This document shows, one piece after another, positions 5,831 through 5,956 of a DNA stretch of 5,956 nucleotides (within the stretch, counting starts at the first letter, position 1; each line of letters starts with the position of its first letter). The notes beneath the pieces were generated by a model. It was not told the DNA's origin and made no database searches. It saw only the letters and a program-made list of their open reading frames with translations. This DNA comes from Dehalococcoidia bacterium. GTDB lineage: Bacteria > Chloroflexota > Dehalococcoidia > SZUA-161. The stretch spans positions 1 through 5,956 of the forward strand of contig SOKG01000124.1 in the NCBI GenBank assembly GCA_004376205.1, read 5' to 3'. Made by a program: the position numbers and the translations under genes.

Positions 5831-5956
5831 ATGCCCAGAGAGGGCGTTTTGGTCCACAGCATATACGAGAGGCTCAACCGGGACCAGATGGAGCGCATCC
5901 AAGGTGCCTCCATGGAGATCCTGCGCCATCCCGGCATCATATGCTATAACCGGGAG
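5831..5956 (+). CDS. Second MttB-superfamily methyltransferase (N-terminal 42 residues, cut by window edge)
   Basis: An ATG at 5831, three bases after the stop of the MtgA/AcsE-like gene, opens a frame that runs through to the window edge. GGGAG at 5819-5823, seven bases before it, is a good ribosome binding site. The visible part contains LNRDQMERIQGASMEIL (15-31) and then a GIICYNRE segment (35-42). This is the same L-x-x-[DE]-[QD]-x-x-x-I-x-x-[AT]-S-M-x-[IV]-[LF] opening as the complete MttB-like protein at 3581 (LSEDDIAQIHDTSMRVF). The two are clearly paralogues but differ at most other positions, so they may act on different substrates. Function rests on only 42 residues plus operon context; whether it carries a pyrrolysine codon further on cannot be seen. 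Confidence 0.75.
   Translation, partial: MPREGVLVHSIYERLNRDQMERIQGASMEILRHPGIICYNRE

Overview
The window is a bacterial-type, fairly GC-rich stretch. It holds the 5' end of a leftward MFS transporter gene, about 1.07 kb with no intact gene, and then a tightly packed rightward operon that runs off the right edge. The operon genes point to an anaerobe that uses corrinoid-dependent methyl transfer into tetrahydrofolate, as in acetogens and other Wood-Ljungdahl organisms. An uncultured Chloroflexota/Dehalococcoidia-like or similar anaerobe would fit, but this taxonomic guess is weak because no marker gene is present.

Layout. Positions 1-362 (minus strand): N-terminal part of a 12-TM-type drug/metabolite exporter with its own good sigma70-like promoter at 391-418. 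Positions 363-1432: no intact gene, but a short decayed piece of a large membrane protein (544-705), an inverted repeat (968-1002), a rightward promoter candidate (1003-1031) and a possibly structured leader of about 400 nt before the first operon gene. Positions 1433-5956 (plus strand): five genes with gaps of 11, 1, 6 and 3 nt. In order they are an asparagine-synthetase-family protein, a stand-alone MetH-activation-domain protein, an MttB-superfamily methyltransferase without an amber codon, an MtgA/AcsE-like methyltetrahydrofolate methyltransferase, and the start of a second MttB-superfamily protein.

How the genes may work together. An MttB-type enzyme would take a methyl group from a quaternary amine or similar N-methyl compound and put it on a corrinoid protein, which is not encoded in the window. 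The MtgA/AcsE-like protein would pass the methyl group to tetrahydrofolate. The activation-domain protein would rescue oxidised Co(II) corrinoid.

The unexpected member is the asparagine-synthetase homologue. It has an intact ATP-binding (PP-loop) site. It has lost the glutaminase nucleophile (MA at the N-terminus instead of MC) and other glutaminase residues, and the segments that bind aspartate in E. coli AsnB are also replaced. It therefore looks like a repurposed, glutamine-independent, ATP-dependent ligase acting on an unknown substrate. This is the best candidate in the window for undescribed biology.
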